In this document: in pieces, positions 61,223-64,000 of the stretch | How the letters are laid out: the number at the start of each line of letters is the position of its first letter | How positions within the stretch are numbered: position 1 is the stretch's first letter | NCBI RefSeq assembly: GCF_001598415.1 | Contig: NZ_BCYX01000013.1 | Coordinates: forward strand, 54,392-118,391 | Origin: Sphingomonas mali NBRC 15500 | Lineage (GTDB): Bacteria; Pseudomonadota; Alphaproteobacteria; Sphingomonadales; Sphingomonadaceae | Length of the DNA: 64,000 bases | Reading direction: 5' to 3' | Program-made: the position numbers and the translations under genes | The notes under the pieces: generated by a model | Seen by the model: only the letters and a program-made list of their open reading frames with translations | Databases searched by the model: none | Told to the model about the DNA's origin: nothing

Positions 61223-61633
61223 ATGCCCCATGGAGACCCTGCGGTAAGTGCGCCGGCGATCGACTGGGTCGAACGCGCCGCGGTCGGCGCTTCAGCGCTC
61301 TGCCTGGTCCATTGCGCCGGCTTGCCGCTGCTGCTCGCCGCCCTGCCCGCCCTATCGTCGCTGATTGCCCTGCCCGAGAGCTTTCACGTCTGGGTGCTGG
61401 CATTTGCCGTGCCGAGCTCGGCGCTGGCGCTGTTCGCCGGCCGGCACCGTCATCGTCGAGCTTATCCGTTGATGATTGGCACAACGGGACTGATCCTGCT
61501 GGCGACGGGCGCGCTTCTGCTGCTCGGCGGGCGTTGGGAGACACCGGTGACGATCATGGGCAGCCTGTGCCTCGCCTGCGCTCATCTCGCCAATTGGCGG
61601 CTGCGGCATTCCAACCATCAGCATTGCGACTGA
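61223..61633 (+). CDS. MerC domain-containing membrane protein
   Basis: A 136-residue protein with four transmembrane helices. The first contains ASALCLVHCAGLPLLLAALPAL with the MerC-type Cys pair (C-x3-C), and the last holds GSLCLACAHLANW. It ends with a His/Cys-rich tail (RHSNHQHCD). MerC proteins move mercuric ion or other divalent metals across the inner membrane; relatives are often zinc-controlled. The ATG at 61223 has GGAGAA upstream. It follows the TonB receptor by 134 bases. Confidence 0.85.
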   Translation: MPHGDPAVSAPAIDWVERAAVGASALCLVHCAGLPLLLAALPALSSLIALPESFHVWVLAFAVPSSALALFAGRHRHRRAYPLMIGTTGLILLATGALLLLGGRWETPVTIMGSLCLACAHLANWRLRHSNHQHCD

Positions 61634-61696
61634 CACCGGCATCGCCGGTAAGTGGCGTCAGTCCGACACGGGCACCAAGCGTTCTGTGAAACTTGT

Positions 61697-61747
61697 TTGA
61701 CCACCTCTTTTCGATTATATTTTAATCAGTCTGATAGAGAGTGATTA
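61697..61747 (+). promoter_or_regulatory. Promoter and operator of the toxin-antitoxin genes
   Basis: TTGACC (61697-61702) and TTTAAT (61721-61726) have an 18-base spacing, a good sigma-70 pair in this GC-rich genome. The perfect dyad atcag-t-ctgat (61725-61735) overlaps the -10, and taatca/tgatta (61723-61728, 61742-61747) form a wider dyad. This fits binding by the ribbon-helix-helix antitoxin that follows. Confidence 0.55.
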
Positions 61748-61749
61748 GA

Positions 61750-62019
61750 ATGACTGCCGAGACGAAAGTGCTAACCGCGCATGTTCCGATCGGACTCGCG
61801 GAAAAGGTCGAAGCCATGGCCTCGCGGCTCGAACGCTCGCGCGGCTGGGTGATGAAACAGGCGCTCGCGGCCTGGGTCGATCAGGAAGAGGAGCGTCATC
61901 GCATGACGCTCGAAGCTTTGCTGGATGTCGATTCCGGCCGGGTTATCGACCATCAGGCGATCCAAGCATGGGCCGATAGCCTCGGAACGGACAAGCCACT
62001 GCCCTCCCCACTCAAGTGA
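61750..62019 (+). CDS. Ribbon-helix-helix antitoxin (CopG/ParD-like)
   Basis: The 89-residue protein has an N-terminal ribbon-helix-helix: LTAHVPIGLAEKVEAMASRLERSRGWVMKQAL. The acidic C-terminal tail would neutralise the toxin. The ATG at 61750 is used instead of the GTG three codons earlier. It overlaps the toxin gene (GTGA). Antitoxins of this kind also repress their own promoter. Confidence 0.9.
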   Translation: MTAETKVLTAHVPIGLAEKVEAMASRLERSRGWVMKQALAAWVDQEEERHRMTLEALLDVDSGRVIDHQAIQAWADSLGTDKPLPSPLK

Positions 62020-62309
62020 AGCTTCAGTGGACCAGCAAGGCGTCCTCGGACCTTGTACGTCTGCACGAGCATCTAAGCCCGGTCGCGCCCGAGGCCGCGG
62101 CGCGCGTGGTCCAGCAGCTTGCCCGCGCCCCGGAACGGCTGCTCGACTATCCGAGGATCGGCGAGAAGCTGGAAGCCTATGAGCCGCGCGAGGTCCGCCG
62201 GATTATCATCGGTAATTACGAGATGCGTTACGAGATCGCGGCCGGGACCATCTTCATCCTGCGTCTCTGGCATTGCCGCGAAAACCGCAGCTTAGGGTCG
62301 GAAGAATAG
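62016..62309 (+). CDS. RelE/ParE family toxin
   Basis: The 97-residue protein has the RelE/ParE fold pattern: LQWTSKASSDLVRLHEHL, the basic EVRRIIIGNYEMRYEI and the C-terminal IFILRLWHCREN. RelE members cut mRNA at the ribosome and ParE members poison gyrase; the sequence does not decide which, though the WHCREN end is nearer ParE. The GTG start overlaps the antitoxin stop. Confidence 0.88.
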   Translation: MKLQWTSKASSDLVRLHEHLSPVAPEAAARVVQQLARAPERLLDYPRIGEKLEAYEPREVRRIIIGNYEMRYEIAAGTIFILRLWHCRENRSLGSEE

Positions 62310-62338
62310 CATTTCGCCCCCGGTACCCGGTTAGAGCG

Positions 62339-62989
62339 CTATCGCAGCGGTGCTATTGGCGGCAGGTCGGGAGCATCCAGTCCCCCGAACGGCTCCCGCC
62401 ATGCCTCGATATTTTCGAGTTGATCATACCAACGGCAAATCGCCGGATACTCGCCAATCGGCAGGCAGGCGATGTCGTTGAACGGCAGAAAGGCGGCCAT
62501 TCGGAAGTCGGCGTACGAAACCGATTCCCCGGCAAGCCACTGTCGCGCGCGGAGTTCACTTTCGAGGATGGTCGCAGCGACCCGGAAACGCGCCAGCCCT
62601 TCCGCAACCTTCTCGTCATCGATCGGCCCGAGAGCGTAACGCTGCTTCGTTCCCCGCTCGAAATGGACCATATCGCACGCCTGCATGAAATTCTCTTTCC
62701 CCCAGCTTAGCCAGCGGATCATCTCGGGCTCGTCATCTCCTGTGCGCCAGAAGTCTGACGCGGCGTCGCGCGAAAGCCGGCATGCTATTGCGTCCGCTTC
62801 CCAGAGAACGCGCTCGCCGTCCACGAGGATGGGTAGCGAGAGGTTGGGATTCAGAGGCCGGAACTTCTCGGATTCGCCGGGCGCGAAGGGCGAAGCATAT
62901 TCGAAGTCGACCGCCGAATTCAGGTAGCGCGCGACCGCGACCGCAAGCCGCGGATTTGGGTTTCGACTGAAGAAGAGCTTCATCATCAT
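62339..62989 (-). CDS. Glutathione S-transferase family protein
   Basis: A 216-residue GST. The N-terminal thioredoxin half has MKLFFSRNPNPRLAVAVARYL and NPNLSLPILVDGERVLWEADAI, with a Ser/Arg region in place of the usual Cys or Tyr at the start. The helical half has WLAGESVSYADFRMAAFLPF. Three ATGs in a row (62989, 62986, 62983) are possible starts. It is convergent with the toxin gene; only 29 bases separate them. Confidence 0.85.
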   Translation of the reverse strand: MMMKLFFSRNPNPRLAVAVARYLNSAVDFEYASPFAPGESEKFRPLNPNLSLPILVDGERVLWEADAIACRLSRDAASDFWRTGDDEPEMIRWLSWGKENFMQACDMVHFERGTKQRYALGPIDDEKVAEGLARFRVAATILESELRARQWLAGESVSYADFRMAAFLPFNDIACLPIGEYPAICRWYDQLENIEAWREPFGGLDAPDLPPIAPLR

Positions 62990-63196
62990 CGCAATTCCGG
63001 AAGCGAATGTACGATCGGCATGTGCCGCCGGCCGGTACAGCCGCCATCGCTGCACGACAAGGTTCTGGATCAGGCCCTTGCGCCAGCAACACGGAGGTTC
63101 GGAACCACGACTTGGGCAGCGAGCTGACCCAGAACGCGAACCGCCGCCTCTGGTGTAGAGGCGGCGGCGATAGGCATTAATGCCTGTGAACGGAAA

Positions 63197-63273
63197 TGGC
63201 GCGCCCGGAACGATTCGAACGTCCGACCCTCAGATTCGTAGTCTGATGCTCTATCCAGCTGAGCTACGGGCGC
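63197..63273 (-). tRNA. tRNA-Arg (anticodon ACG)
   Basis: A 77-base tRNA on the minus strand with encoded CCA. The acceptor pairs gcgcccg / cgggcgc with discriminator G. The D-arm has tagctcagctggata, the anticodon stem tcaga-ctACGaa-tctga, and the T-arm ggacg-ttcgaat-cgttc. It reads CGN Arg codons after deamination of A34. Confidence 0.97.
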
Positions 63274-63355
63274 CTGGGAGACGCGGCACATAGAGGGGTG
63301 TTTCGGGAAGCGCAAGTGCGTTGCGCCATAGTTTTTCGCCGCCTAGAGCAGCGTC

Positions 63356-63850
63356 ATGTCAAAGCGCATCGCGATACTCCTCACCCTCGGGCTTATCGGC
63401 TGTACCGAAGCGCCGGGGGTCTATCCGTCGCTCGCGCTGCGGCCGATCGAATCGCGCTCGGACGCCGAACCTGAAGTTGTAACGCCCGTCGCCGCCCCGG
63501 ATCCCGAACTCGACAAGAAGATCGCGGCGATCGGCGCCAAGCTGGGCGCGTCGGAGGCAGCGTTTGCGGCCAGTGCCGCCACTGCGGAGAGCGCCGCGCG
63601 GAGCCCCGCGGCGCAGGCGGTGGGCAGCAACGAATGGGTGCGCGCCGAATCGGCGCTGGCCGACCTCGATTCGCTCCGCGTCGATACGCTCGGCGCCGTC
63701 ACCGATCTCGACCAATTGACCAGCGAGCGCGGCGTGGCCGGCGATCCCCCCTATCCCGCGCTGGAAGACGCGCGCGCCAAGGCGCAGGCGCAATTGGACG
63801 CCCAGCAGACGAAGATCGCCGCGATCAAGGCGATTCTCGGCGAGAAGTAA
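63356..63850 (+). CDS. Putative lipoprotein with coiled-coil region
   Basis: A 164-residue protein with a lipobox (LGLIGC, Cys at about 16) after a short hydrophobic leader, followed by a Pro-rich spacer and a long Ala/Asp/Glu-rich helix suited to a coiled coil (ALADLDSLRVDTLGAVTDLDQL, ALEDARAKAQAQLDAQQTK). It is probably anchored to the inner or outer membrane. The function is unknown. Confidence 0.75.
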   Translation: MSKRIAILLTLGLIGCTEAPGVYPSLALRPIESRSDAEPEVVTPVAAPDPELDKKIAAIGAKLGASEAAFAASAATAESAARSPAAQAVGSNEWVRAESALADLDSLRVDTLGAVTDLDQLTSERGVAGDPPYPALEDARAKAQAQLDAQQTKIAAIKAILGEK

Positions 63851-63917
63851 GCCAGCCGCCTTCTCCTCTCGCAGGCGACGGGATCAAGGCGAGCCATGGA
63901 AGGCCACCGATCGCATT

Positions 63918-64000
63918 CCCCTCTCCCGCTTGCGGGAGAGGGAGGGGCCCGCCGTGAAGCGGTGGGAAGGTGAGGGTCTTCTTACTTCTTCTTTGGCAAG
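63918..64000. repeat. REP-like palindromic repeat, continues past window edge
   Basis: The block has ctctcccgcttgcgggagag, then gggaggggcccgccgtgaagc and gagggtcttcttacttctt. It matches the inverse of the repeat at 1341-1480. The right end is outside the window. Confidence 0.8.

Noticed and set aside
60054..61544. 496-codon minus-strand ORF
   Set aside because: Antisense to the TonB receptor and MerC gene; no recognisable motif.
63070..63315. 81-codon minus-strand ORF reading PVAQLDRASDYESEG-RTFESFRARHF
   Set aside because: This is the well-known spurious translation of tRNA-Arg; the sequence is the tRNA at 63197-63273.
1..64000. CRISPR arrays, insertion sequences, prophage or integrase-linked islands
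   Set aside because: No regularly spaced direct repeats, no transposase or phage structural genes; the only tyrosine recombinase is XerD in its usual place.

Overview
The window is a 64 kb piece of GC-rich alphaproteobacterial chromosome, most consistent with Sphingomonas or a close relative. The evidence is gene order rather than any single gene: xerD-accA next to aroK-aroB, rluD followed by rpoH, trpF-trpB-trpA-accD-folC, a ChpT-type phosphotransferase, several families of short palindromic intergenic repeats and very tight packing with many 4-nt (ATGA or GTGA) overlaps. No prophage, transposase or CRISPR array was seen; most of the window is core chromosome. The first gene is cut by the left edge.

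Layout. 1-1.5 kb: tail of a methyltransferase, mutT, and two orphan Flp pilin genes with a strong terminator. 1.5-5.5 kb (minus): accA, xerD, an unusual 182-bp palindrome, a long secreted repeat-poor protein and a 45-residue membrane protein. 5.6-8.5 kb (plus): aroK-aroB and two unknown genes. 8.5-14 kb (minus): DUF423 protein, a CPA2 antiporter, an IscU-like protein, cvpA, radA, a GST. 14-19.8 kb: a GT4 glycosyltransferase, a thioredoxin-like ferredoxin, a J-domain protein, a TPR/TonB-like periplasmic protein, RNase P RNA, a methyltransferase and an AmpD-type amidase. 19.8-25.6 kb (minus): chpT-cheA-cheW-cheY-cheB-cheR, a signalling operon without any receptor gene. 25.7-31 kb: an M67 peptidase, rluD, rpoH, an unknown membrane protein, and a continuous ORF joining a flavin amine oxidase to the peptidoglycan glycosyltransferase MtgA. 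31-35 kb (minus): a methyltransferase, a dehalogenase-like hydrolase, ybaB, dnaX and a second, 270-bp composite palindrome. 35.3-40 kb: two small secreted cationic proteins sharing a Cys motif, a NIPSNAP protein, SRP RNA, ferredoxin and two cysteine desulfurases in one overlapping set, and a hydrolase. 40-48 kb (plus): lapA-pyrF, GNAT, trpF, trpB, a 58-residue membrane protein, trpA, accD, folC and a DUF6628-type gene behind a Fur-like dyad. 48-51.4 kb: a TPR membrane protein, an AmpG-like permease, a Rieske oxygenase. 51.5-58.2 kb (minus): rpiA-tkt-tal-gnd plus two HAD phosphatases, a pentose phosphate pathway cluster divided by palindromic repeats. 58.4-61.6 kb (plus): a DUF2946-like protein, a TonB-dependent receptor and a MerC protein, a probable metal module. 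The end holds a type II toxin-antitoxin pair, a second GST, tRNA-Arg(ACG) and a lipoprotein.

Most genes serve central metabolism (shikimate to tryptophan, fatty acid and folate synthesis, pentose phosphates), Fe-S cluster biogenesis, DNA replication and repair, and signalling. The points most worth a second look are the oxidase-MtgA fusion, the tiny membrane protein coupled between trpB and trpA, the two composite palindromes, the pair of secreted cationic proteins with one shared Cys motif, and the CheA with a degenerate receiver-like tail.
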